From NCBI GenBank assembly GCA_046582565.1, contig JAYGED010000106.1, forward strand, positions 1-24,162: 24,162 nt of DNA, read 5' to 3'. Both the position numbers and the translations under genes were made by a program. The DNA comes from JAYGED01 sp046582565 (lineage in GTDB: Bacteria; Pseudomonadota; Alphaproteobacteria; JAAXGF01). Numbering within the stretch: position 1 is the first letter of the stretch; every line of letters starts with the position of its first letter. Positions 7,985 through 14,945 of the stretch are shown piece by piece. The notes under the pieces were generated by a model. The model did no database searches. It had not been told where the DNA came from and saw nothing but the letters and a program-made list of their open reading frames with translations.

Positions 7985-8972
7985 GGTCCTGCTTCGCGTG
8001 CACGGCCTGGCCAAGCATTTCGATGTTTCGAAGGGCTGGCTGACCCGTGTCGTCGAGCGCCAGCCGCGGCGCATCCTCAAGGCCGTGGACGGCATCAATT
8101 TTGAAATCGCCAAGGGCGAGACCTTCAGCCTGGTCGGCGAATCCGGCTGCGGAAAATCGACCGTAGCGAAGCTGGTGGTCGGGCTTCATAAGCCCTCGGG
8201 CGGGCGCATCGAGTTCGACGGCAACGATACAAACGATGCCGTCACCCGCAAGGATTCGGCGGCGCTGAGACGGCGCTGGCAGATGATCTTCCAAGACCCC
8301 TACGCCAGCCTCAATCCCCGCTGGCGGGTGCGCGACATCATCGCCGAGCCGATCCGGGTGTTCAGGCTGGCCAGGGACAAGAGGGAAATCGATGCGCGCG
8401 TGGCGACCCTGCTAACCCAGGTCGGCATGTCGCCGGTGGACGGCGAAAAATACCCCCATGAATTCTCCGGCGGCCAGCGCCAGCGCATCTCCATTGCCCG
8501 GGCGCTGTCCAGCCAGCCCGAATTCCTGATCTGCGACGAACCGACCTCGGCGCTCGATGTCTCCGTGCAGTCGCAGATTCTCAACCTGATGAAGGACCTG
8601 CAACAGGACCTCGGCCTGACCTATCTGTTCATCAGCCATAACCTGGCCGTGGTCTATCATGTCTCGGATCATATCGGCGTTATGTATCTCGGGCGGCTGT
8701 GCGAAATCGCTACCGCCAAGGATTTGTTCGACAGTCCCCGCCACCCCTATACCCGGCTGCTGCTCGACACCATCCCCGACCTCGACATGAGCGGCCGGGC
8801 CCGCGAGCCGGTGCAGGGCGAGGTGCCGAACCCGATCGACCCGCCGAGCGGCTGCGCCTTCCATCCGCGCTGCCCCCTCGCCAACGACCGCTGCCGGAGC
8901 GAAACTCCAAAACCTATATCCGCCAACGGCGCCATGATCGCCTGCCACGCAGTCGAGGAAGGGCGAGACTAG
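7977..8972 (+). CDS. ABC transporter ATP-binding protein, DppF/OppF type
   Basis: This 331-residue ATPase is the partner of the preceding subunit. It has Walker A GESGCGKS (54-61), Q-loop IFQDPYASLNP (104-114), signature FSGGQRQR (163-170), Walker B FLICDEPT (183-190), and the DppF-type C-terminal region with HPYTRLLLDTIPD and GCAFHPRCPLANDRC. The N-terminus has the insertion before the Walker A region (WLTRVVERQPRR) common in OppF/DppF. I chose the ATG at 7977 because GAGGAGGG lies at 7961-7968; an in-frame ATG 18 bases earlier lacks that spacing. It is last in the operon. No T-rich terminator follows, only a GGGGTCTTCCT direct repeat at 8987-8997 and 9000-9010. Confidence 0.94.
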   Translation: MAEVLLRVHGLAKHFDVSKGWLTRVVERQPRRILKAVDGINFEIAKGETFSLVGESGCGKSTVAKLVVGLHKPSGGRIEFDGNDTNDAVTRKDSAALRRRWQMIFQDPYASLNPRWRVRDIIAEPIRVFRLARDKREIDARVATLLTQVGMSPVDGEKYPHEFSGGQRQRISIARALSSQPEFLICDEPTSALDVSVQSQILNLMKDLQQDLGLTYLFISHNLAVVYHVSDHIGVMYLGRLCEIATAKDLFDSPRHPYTRLLLDTIPDLDMSGRAREPVQGEVPNPIDPPSGCAFHPRCPLANDRCRSETPKPISANGAMIACHAVEEGRD

Positions 8973-9040
8973 CGGTAAGCCTTACGGGGGTCTTCCTTTG
9001 GGGTCTTCCTGAGTTGCGGCTTCCCTGTGGCGTCGCCCGC

Positions 9041-9472
9041 TCAGGCCAGGCCGTCTCCGGCGGGGATCAGGTAGCAGCCGCCGATTTTCCAGCTGCCGTC
9101 GGCTTGCCGTTCCATGGGGTAGAGCGCCATGATGGGAGCCCCGTCCGGGCCGATGATAAAGACCCGTTGCACGGGGGCGCCGTCGACCTCGACGATGTCG
9201 CGGAATTCAACCTGCTGGGGCCGATAGACCGACTGATAACCGGTGCGCACCATGCGCATGAACTGTTCGGGGGTTTGAAAGATCTCCTGGATATTGGGCG
9301 ATGCCTGGGCAAAGGCGGCGTTAGCGTCGTCACGCTGGAATGCGCCAAGCTGCTCCTCAATGACCATTCGTATGGCCTGCCTGTCGGCTTCGCCAACCGA
9401 TGAAGGCAAGGTCTGCGCAACCGCGGGAAATGCGAAAAACAGCAAAGCGACGATCACCGATAGACGTTGCAT
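9041..9472 (-). CDS. DUF4864-family exported protein
   Basis: This small 143-residue protein has a signal peptide (positive MQR, hydrophobic VIVALLFFAF, likely cleavage after AVA at residue 19). The mature part fits the DUF4864 pattern as I remember it: helix AIRMVIEEQLGAFQRDDANAAFAQASP, then IFQTPEQFMRMVRTGYQSVYRP, and a C-terminal sheet ending in MERQADGSWKIGGCYLI. The fold resembles the SnoaL/NTF2-like group, but the function is unknown. AGGAGG with seven-base spacing supports the ATG at 9470-9472. It is a single gene on this strand, convergent with the ABC operon and divergent from the SDR gene. Confidence 0.85.
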   Translation of the reverse strand: MQRLSVIVALLFFAFPAVAQTLPSSVGEADRQAIRMVIEEQLGAFQRDDANAAFAQASPNIQEIFQTPEQFMRMVRTGYQSVYRPQQVEFRDIVEVDGAPVQRVFIIGPDGAPIMALYPMERQADGSWKIGGCYLIPAGDGLA

Positions 9473-9576
9473 GGATTTACCTCCTGGCTGCCGTTACGAA
9501 CATCAAAATTAGCACATCGCGCCGATACCCGCCACCGGCCCTGTGAAGGTGGCGCGTCCTGTGATAGGAAAAAGCC

Positions 9577-10335
9577 ATGACAGATTTGAAACTCAAAGGC
9601 CGCATCGCTTTGGTCACCGGCGCCGGTGGGGGCATCGGGCGCGCTATCTGCGAAGCCTTCGCCGCCGAGGGGGCGTCGGTAATCTGCAGCGATGTCGACG
9701 GCTCATCGGTCCGCGAAACCGCCCGCCTGCTCGGGCCCGCCGGCATGGCCGTAGAGTGTGACGTGCGCTCGGCCGAGGCTGCCAAGGCCGCCGTGGACGC
9801 TGCCCGGGAGCATTTCGGCGGGCTTCATATATTGGTCAATTGCGCGGCGGTCTTCCCGCGCAAGGTTGCCCTCCCCGAGCTCGACGAGGCGGAATGGCAA
9901 TCGGCGCTCGACGTCAATGTCACCGGCGCCTATCAGATGAGCCGCTTCGCCGTTCCCGTCATCGCCGAGTCCGGCGGCGGCAGCATCATCCATGTGGCGT
10001 CGCAAATGGCCAAGGTCGCCCATGTTGGACATACCGCCTACTGCGTCACCAAGGGTGCTCTGCTAATGCTGGCCAAGGGCATGGCGCTCGATCACGCGGG
10101 CCAGGGCATTCGCGTCAACACCTTGTCGCCCGGCGGCATCGCGACGCAGGGCATGGCCGATCAATGGGGCGGTGCGGAAGCCGCCGAGCGCGAATGGGGC
10201 AAGCCCAAGCATCCTCTGGGACGCCTCGGCACGCCGGCGGAAATCGCCCGCGCCGCCGTCTTCTTGGCGTCCGACGACTCGTCCTTCATGACCGCCGCCG
10301 ATCTGGTCGTGGACGGCGGCTATACAGCCTGGTGA
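9577..10335 (+). CDS. Short-chain dehydrogenase/reductase (SDR) family oxidoreductase
   Basis: This is a 252-residue classical SDR. It has the cofactor motif TGAGGGIG (14-21), a CDV block near 61-63 that contacts adenine, NCAA at 88-91 in place of the usual NNAG, Asn at 114 (DVNVTG), catalytic Ser142, and Tyr155/Lys159 in YCVTK. The C-terminal PGGIAT, GRLGTPAEIARAAVFLASDDSSFMT and VDGGYTAW are standard. It presumably oxidises or reduces an alcohol/ketone with NAD(P); the substrate is not predictable. The ATG at 9577 follows an AGGAA sequence. It may belong to the same catabolic neighbourhood as the upstream importer, but that is only proximity. Confidence 0.93.
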   Translation: MTDLKLKGRIALVTGAGGGIGRAICEAFAAEGASVICSDVDGSSVRETARLLGPAGMAVECDVRSAEAAKAAVDAAREHFGGLHILVNCAAVFPRKVALPELDEAEWQSALDVNVTGAYQMSRFAVPVIAESGGGSIIHVASQMAKVAHVGHTAYCVTKGALLMLAKGMALDHAGQGIRVNTLSPGGIATQGMADQWGGAEAAEREWGKPKHPLGRLGTPAEIARAAVFLASDDSSFMTAADLVVDGGYTAW

Positions 10336-10343
10336 ACGCGGCT

Positions 10344-10619
10344 TTATACCCGGCGCGTTACGAATTTATTATACAGCCAGGCCATAAGCACGCCGCCGAT
10401 GAAACCGTCGACGAAGCCCCAAACCGCGCCGGCAATACTGCCGACAAAGCTCGGGCTATAGCCGATGTAGACCGACGACAGCACGGCAACGACTGGAACG
10501 CCCCAGTCGAAAAGCGCCGCCGCGATGCCCAGCAAAAACATACCGAGCGCCCAGGTTATGCCGAAGGCGAGGCCAAGGCTGACGACGCCGAGGGTCGATT
10601 TGGTTAGGGTCTGTGTCAC
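10344..10619 (-). CDS. Small holin-like integral membrane protein
   Basis: This encodes 91 residues with two or three membrane segments and a Gly-rich second half (VYIGYSPSFVGSIAGAVWGFVDGFIGGVLMAWLYNKF). It resembles a family often annotated 'bacteriophage holin' in non-phage contexts; the xxIGxIxGxxWGFxDGFIGG pattern is what I recognise. I chose the GTG at 10617-10619 because GAGG lies six bases before it; the frame also opens with a GTG at 10631, which has no ribosome site. No lysis, tail or endolysin gene adjoins, so a true phage role is unlikely. It converges with the SDR gene (eight bases between stops) and diverges from the antiporter. Confidence 0.75.
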   Translation of the reverse strand: MTQTLTKSTLGVVSLGLAFGITWALGMFLLGIAAALFDWGVPVVAVLSSVYIGYSPSFVGSIAGAVWGFVDGFIGGVLMAWLYNKFVTRRV

Positions 10620-10742
10620 GATGCACCTCACATGTATGTAATGCGGATCGCGCGCGGCCTGGCGATCTAAAGAAGCCGCCGAGCCTGTTAAATATGTAAG
10701 ATCGTTTGCTGATCGTTACTACCAGGAGATGAAGCCAAAGAT

Positions 10743-11999
10743 ATGGAAGCCGCACTTGACCTGATCGCCGTGCTGCTCGGCCTCGCCGCGCTGTTTGGCT
10801 ATATCAACCATGTTTTTCTTAAATTGCCCCATACCATCGGGCTGGTGGTCATCGCCTTGGCTGTATCCATCGGCGTGCTCGCCGCCGATGCGTTGGCCCC
10901 GGGCCTGGCCCTCGGCGACAGTGTGCGCGGCGCGCTCGATCAGATCGACTTCACCGAGGCCCTGATGAAGGGGATGCTGGCCTTCCTGCTGTTCGCCGGG
11001 GCGCTGCATGTGGATTTATCGAATCTCGCCTCGCACAAATGGGCCATCGGCAGCATGGCGACCATCGGCGTGGTGATTTCGACAGCCATCATCGGCGGCG
11101 GCTCCTGGGCCATCTTCCAGGCGGTCGGTCTCGATGTATCCTTTGCCTATTGTCTGGTGTTCGGCGCCCTTATATCGCCGACCGACCCGGTCGCCGTGCT
11201 CAGTATTCTCAAACATGTCGCGGTGCCGAAAAGCCTGGAAGCAAAGATCGCCGGCGAAAGCCTGTTCAATGACGGCGTCGGCGTCGTGGTGTTCACCATT
11301 CTCGCCGCTATCGCCACCGGTGTCGGCGGCGCCGAAATCAGTCCCAGCTCGGCGGCTTTATTGTTCCTCGCCGAGGCTGTCGGCGGGGCGGTTCTTGGCC
11401 TGGCGGCGGGCTGGATTGCCTTCCTCGCCATGCGCTCGCTGGACGAGCATAACATCGAGGTGATCATCACCCTGGCCCTGGTCACGGTGATCTACGCCAT
11501 TGCCCACAAAATTCATGTCTCGGGCCTGATCGCGGTGGTGGTCGCTGGATTACTGATCGGCAATCACGGCGCCCGCCTGGCGATGAGCGAAAAGACCCGT
11601 GAGCATATCAACAGCTTCTGGTCGCTGATCGACGAAATTCTCAATTCGGTGCTGTTCATGCTGATCGGTTTCGAGGTTATCGCTCTTTCCTTCGCGCCGA
11701 ACATTGTTGTGGCCGCCGTCCTGGCCATTCCCCTGGCGCTGATCAGCCGCTTTGTCGCCGTGGCGACTCCGGTGTCGATTCTGCGCCTCCGGCTCGCCTT
11801 TTCTCCCGGCGTCATTCCGATCCTCACCTGGGGTGGCCTGCGCGGTGGTATCTCGGTCGCTCTGGCGCTCTCCCTGCCGCCGACGCCCGAGCGCGAAATC
11901 CTGCTCGTCGCCTGTTATGCGGTGGTCATCTTCTCGATCATCGTCCAAGGTCTGACCATGGCTTGGGTGGTGCGCCGGTATGCGGACGAGGCCTCGTAA
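10743..11999 (+). CDS. CPA1-family Na+(K+)/H+ antiporter
   Basis: This is a 418-residue polytopic membrane protein with about 12 hydrophobic segments, which exchanges Na+ or K+ for protons. CPA1/NhaP landmarks are the LFAGALHVDL segment near 83-92, SPTDPVAV at 145-152, and ESLFNDGVGVVVF at 172-184 with the ion-binding Asn-Asp pair at 176-177. The later WGGLRGGISVALALSLP is also typical of the family. There is no C-terminal TrkA/RCK regulatory domain, so this is a short form. An AGGAG is present about 13 bases upstream, somewhat far from the ATG at 10743. It probably has its own promoter in 10620-10742. It is followed by a Crp-like palindrome and an intrinsic terminator. Confidence 0.93.
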   Translation: MEAALDLIAVLLGLAALFGYINHVFLKLPHTIGLVVIALAVSIGVLAADALAPGLALGDSVRGALDQIDFTEALMKGMLAFLLFAGALHVDLSNLASHKWAIGSMATIGVVISTAIIGGGSWAIFQAVGLDVSFAYCLVFGALISPTDPVAVLSILKHVAVPKSLEAKIAGESLFNDGVGVVVFTILAAIATGVGGAEISPSSAALLFLAEAVGGAVLGLAAGWIAFLAMRSLDEHNIEVIITLALVTVIYAIAHKIHVSGLIAVVVAGLLIGNHGARLAMSEKTREHINSFWSLIDEILNSVLFMLIGFEVIALSFAPNIVVAAVLAIPLALISRFVAVATPVSILRLRLAFSPGVIPILTWGGLRGGISVALALSLPPTPEREILLVACYAVVIFSIIVQGLTMAWVVRRYADEAS

Positions 12000-12039
12000 C
12001 AGCCGCGCCAAGAGGGCTATTTGCCCCTTTTCAGTTGCC

Positions 12040-12055
12040 TGTGACGCCGGTCACA
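12040..12055. promoter_or_regulatory. Perfect Crp-type palindrome TGTGA-N6-TCACA
   Basis: Bases 12040-12055 read TGTGACGCCGGTCACA, which matches the Crp-family recognition pattern exactly, and the symmetry extends one base on each side. It lies 40 bases after the antiporter stop and about 40 bases before the proposed start of a small RNA, as expected for a class II activator site. It could also fold as a small RNA hairpin in the antiporter 3' leader. Binding is inferred from the motif alone. Confidence 0.55.
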
Positions 12056-12084
12056 GACCGCGCCCAACTGTCGATAGTACAAAG

Positions 12085-12160
12085 CCAGGGTGGCATCTTG
12101 AATTAGGTGTCCTCCCTGCATTCCCTAACTGGGGGTCGGATCTTCCGACCCCCTTTTTTT
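12085..12160 (+). ncRNA. Candidate Crp-regulated small RNA with anti-Shine-Dalgarno loop
   Basis: Between two convergent protein genes is a compact unit. A possible -10 (GATAGTAC, 12073-12080) lies at class II spacing from a perfect Crp-type site. About 75 transcribed bases then contain three stems. A small GCCA-GGG-TGGC hairpin is at 12084-12094. A TTAGG/CCTAA stem (12103-12107 with 12124-12128) holds a 16-base loop containing CCTCC (12111-12115). The third is the strong terminator. A loop exposing CCTCC can pair with ribosome-binding sites, as in several alphaproteobacterial trans-acting RNAs. Alternatively this is just the tail of the antiporter message. I did not match it to a named family. 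Confidence 0.5.
12131..12160 (+). terminator. Strong intrinsic (rho-independent) terminator
   Basis: GGGGGTCGGA (12131-12140) pairs perfectly with TCCGACCCCC (12144-12153) around a three-base loop. Seven T's follow at 12154-12160. It works in the plus direction only, because the other side lacks a T-run. The T-run overlaps the TAA stop of the opposing Sel1 gene at 12159-12161. It ends either the antiporter message or the candidate small RNA. Confidence 0.92.
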
Positions 12161-13475
12161 AACTCTCGATCGGGTTCCATGCCTCGGCGCGCTCTTCGGC
12201 ATCGTTGAGTTCACTCGGCGACAATTGCTTTGAAATGACGCCGCGAGTCTTCATGGCGCCCCGGTAGTCTTGCTTCACCGCAAGATTGATCCACATGTAG
12301 GCCTCGACCAGATCGCGCTCCACCGACTGCCCCTCGAAGTACATCAAGGAAAGATTATACTGCGCATCGGCGTAGCCTTGATCGGCGCCCTTGCGGAACC
12401 ATTTGACCGCCGTCTCAAAGTCCACATCGACGCCGGACCCCTTGAGATAGACCTTGCCAAAATTGCTGCAGGCGGGAGCATAGCCCTGCTCGGCCGCATT
12501 GAGGAGATAGTCGTGGCCGCGTTTAGCGTCCGCCGTGACGCCGCCGTCACCCTGCATGTAGAACATGCCCAACAGATCAAGGGCTTCAGGGCAATCGACT
12601 TCAGCGCCCTTGGTAAACAGCTTGATCGCCCGAGCCTCGTCGGCTTCAACGCCACGGCCTTTCTGATACATCAGGCCGAGACGGTAGCAGCTTGGGCCGT
12701 GGTTGCTCTCAACCCCCTTGCTGTAGCAGCTCGCGGCCTCTTCATAATCGGACGCCATGCCGACACCGTTCTCGTACATCATGCCGAGCGCATGATTGCC
12801 GTTGGGATTATTCTGTGCGGCGGCCAACCTGTACCAGCGCAAAGCCTTTTGCGGATCTTTACTCATACCGCGGCCGGTTTCGTAGAGCTGACCCATAATG
12901 CACTGGGTATCGCCATGTTCCACATCGGTCGCCTTTTGGAACCAGGTCTGCGCCTTTGTTTCGTCGCGCGTCACGCCCTTGCCATCCAAATACATCAATC
13001 CGAGGCTGTGATAAGCCTCCGGGCACTTCTTATCGGCGGCGACATCGTACAAACGCCGGGCGTTACTGAAATCCTGCTCAACTCCCTTGCCCGTTTCATA
13101 GAGATGGCCAAGCCGGAAGCAGGATAGGGCGTGTTCTTTTTTTGCAAGATCGGCATAAAGCTGGGCGGCGCGGACATAATCGCGCCCAATACCATCGCCT
13201 TCTTCCAGAAGCCGCCCGAGGGAATATTGCCCCTGCAGGCTGCCTTTCTCAGCGGCCTCGACGTATCTCAACATCGCTTGATTGATATTCTTAGCCACAC
13301 CCCGGCCATGCTCACTGAGCATGCCTAAGGCGCAGTAGCCGGCCAAATTTCCATGATCGGCGGCCCGACCATACCATTTGGCCGCCTCCTCATAGTCCTG
13401 ATCAACGGCTTCGCCGTTCTCAAACATAACGCCGATGTTGAATGACGCCTTGGCGTGGCCCTTGTCCGCGGCCAT
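12159..13475 (-). CDS. Sel1-like repeat protein, main fragment downstream of an in-frame stop
   Basis: The open part is 438 codons carrying eleven tandem Sel1-type TPR-like repeats of about 36 residues (pattern A...LG.MYxxGxGVxxDxxxAxxWYxxAA), with a short tail ending in AEAWNPIES. Such solenoids bind proteins and often act in signalling or envelope functions; no partner is evident. The frame continues upstream after one TAA at 13488-13490 into the N-terminal fragment, with no other break, so the ancestral gene ran from 13691. The ATG at 13475 falls inside a repeat (WYRMAADKG) and has no good ribosome site. This piece is therefore either untranslated, made by reinitiation, or made by read-through. 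Confidence 0.7.
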   Translation of the reverse strand: MAADKGHAKASFNIGVMFENGEAVDQDYEEAAKWYGRAADHGNLAGYCALGMLSEHGRGVAKNINQAMLRYVEAAEKGSLQGQYSLGRLLEEGDGIGRDYVRAAQLYADLAKKEHALSCFRLGHLYETGKGVEQDFSNARRLYDVAADKKCPEAYHSLGLMYLDGKGVTRDETKAQTWFQKATDVEHGDTQCIMGQLYETGRGMSKDPQKALRWYRLAAAQNNPNGNHALGMMYENGVGMASDYEEAASCYSKGVESNHGPSCYRLGLMYQKGRGVEADEARAIKLFTKGAEVDCPEALDLLGMFYMQGDGGVTADAKRGHDYLLNAAEQGYAPACSNFGKVYLKGSGVDVDFETAVKWFRKGADQGYADAQYNLSLMYFEGQSVERDLVEAYMWINLAVKQDYRGAMKTRGVISKQLSPSELNDAEERAEAWNPIES

Positions 13476-13487
13476 GCGATACCATTT

Positions 13488-13691
13488 TTACGCCTCGGCC
13501 AGATCGCGCTCCACGCCTTGTCCCTTGGCGCACATAATACCGAGATTCACCTGGGCCTCGACCGCGCCGTCATTGGCGAGTGGAACCCATTTCTCCAGAG
13601 CGACATCATAGTCGCCCTCGCGATAAGCAGCGATGCCCGCTTTGAAATCAGCCTTGGAATCGGCTGGCAGGTTGTCTGGTCTTGCCAACAT
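13488..13691 (-). pseudogene. N-terminal fragment of the Sel1-repeat gene, ending at a premature TAA
   Basis: This is 67 codons from ATG 13689-13691 to a TAA at 13488-13490. It is in the same frame as the following 438-codon Sel1 frame. The sequence GAVEAQVNLGIMCAKGQGVERDLAEA is the first two thirds of a Sel1 repeat, and the missing part (KWYRMAADKG) follows directly after the stop. At the stop position other repeats in the protein have Ala, Val, Tyr or Met, and Tyr (TAC or TAT) to TAA is one base change. There is no signal peptide, and no clear Shine-Dalgarno sequence precedes the ATG. A sequencing error is the alternative explanation. Confidence 0.75.
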
Positions 13692-13754
13692 TGATTAACT
13701 TGTAGAGGACAATAGTAAAAATCGGTTTAACGTTGAATGCGATTAATACTTTTT

Positions 13755-14921
13755 TCATTGTGAATGAAATCGCCCTTTCCACTGGCCGCCGCGCCCACGC
13801 CAATGGCGCAAAGCCGAATCAAACGTCATGGCCATATAAAACAGCGCCGCCACCGGCAGCATGGCCGACGCCGCCCGGGGCTGGCCATAGAGCCCAAGGG
13901 TCGGCCCATAGGCAGCCGCCATCAACAAACAAGCAGCCAGCCCCAGCCCCGCCAAGGGGCCGCTGCCCATAACCAGGCCGCCAGCCAAGGCCAGCGGCGG
14001 CGCAATGTAAATCACCAGCATGCCGGCCATCGACGCCACCAGCAAGATCCCCGAATAGCGGAGCTGAAAGAAGGCCGTGCGAGCCACCATGGCCCATATA
14101 TCCCCGAGGCCGTCATGGCCCCGAATGCTGCGTGTGGTCTCGCTCAGACCCAGCCAGATCATGCCCTGGCGCTTGATCAGCCGCGCCAGGGCGCAATCAT
14201 CGATCAGGGCGTCGCTGATCGCCGCGATGCCGCCGGCCCGGGCCAGGGCGTCACGGCGCACCAGGGTGCATCCGCCCGCGGCAGCCGCCGTACTGTTGGC
14301 CGGATCGTTGACCCAGGCGAAGGGGTAGAGCTTTTGAAAGAAATAAACAAAGGCCGGCACCAGCAATCGCTCCCACTTTGTCCTGCAGGCGAGCAGCGCC
14401 ATCAAGGAAACCAGATCCAACCGTTCGGTCTCGGCCTTGGTGACTAAATCACGCAGGGTTGCCGGGTGATGTTCGATATCGGCATCGCTGAACAGGATAT
14501 AGCCTGCATCGGGCAGCAGCTCGGCGGCGCGCTCGACCCCTGTTGCCAGGGCCCACAGCTTGCCGGTCCAGCATTTCGGCGGTGGCGAGCCGCTAATGAC
14601 AGTCAAACGCTGCTCAGCGCCGGGGGCGGTACGGGCGATCTGGGCGGTGCCGTCGCTGCTGGCGTCATCGACCAGCAGGACGGCGAAGCGGCCAGGGTAA
14701 TCCTGCGCCAGCAAGGCGCTCACGGTTTGCCCGATAACCGGCGCTTCATCGCGGGCCGGGATGATAACCGCTATATCCGGCCAGGCATCATCGTTGTTCG
14801 TACGCTGCCCGAGACGCTGGTCGGCGCGCCAGAACCCGCCCCGGAAAAAAATCAGATAAAGCCAGATCGCAACTGACAAGGCGGTTACGGATGTGACAAC
14901 CTGAATCGTCGATAGAGTCAT
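13755..14921 (-). CDS. hpnB: Hopene-associated glycosyltransferase HpnB
   Basis: This 388-residue membrane-anchored family 2 glycosyltransferase is of the type found in hopanoid loci. An N-terminal membrane helix (about residues 5-26) is followed by the GT-A domain: IIPARDEAPVI (53-63), LLVDDASSDGTA (82-93), KCWTGKLWAL (116-125) and the DxD-type SDADI (145-149). Further family blocks are LVSLMALLACRTKWERLLVPAFVYFFQKLYPFAWVNDP, AAAAGGCTLVRRDAL and LIDDCALA. Several C-terminal membrane helices follow. The exact acceptor is not settled for the family. I chose the ATG at 14919-14921 (AGGA upstream); an earlier in-frame ATG at 14972 would overlap the divergent gene. No other hopanoid gene is in the window, so this copy is isolated. 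Confidence 0.9.
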   Translation of the reverse strand: MTLSTIQVVTSVTALSVAIWLYLIFFRGGFWRADQRLGQRTNNDDAWPDIAVIIPARDEAPVIGQTVSALLAQDYPGRFAVLLVDDASSDGTAQIARTAPGAEQRLTVISGSPPPKCWTGKLWALATGVERAAELLPDAGYILFSDADIEHHPATLRDLVTKAETERLDLVSLMALLACRTKWERLLVPAFVYFFQKLYPFAWVNDPANSTAAAAGGCTLVRRDALARAGGIAAISDALIDDCALARLIKRQGMIWLGLSETTRSIRGHDGLGDIWAMVARTAFFQLRYSGILLVASMAGMLVIYIAPPLALAGGLVMGSGPLAGLGLAACLLMAAAYGPTLGLYGQPRAASAMLPVAALFYMAMTFDSALRHWRGRGGQWKGRFHSQ

Positions 14922-14945
14922 GAACCATCCTACTGGAGAGAGGCC

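Noticed and set aside
8987..9010. Direct repeat GGGGTCTTCCT twice with 13-base period after the first importer operon
   Set aside because: It is too short to assign a function and has no stem plus T-run, so I do not call it a terminator.
10344..10619. Prophage remnant suggested by the holin-like protein
   Set aside because: No integrase, lysis or structural phage gene is nearby, and the flanking genes are metabolic or transport genes.
12159..13475. Sel1 repeats considered as a DNA-level tandem repeat array
   Set aside because: The repetition is at protein level (about 36-residue units) with diverged DNA, so it is a solenoid protein and not a satellite or CRISPR.
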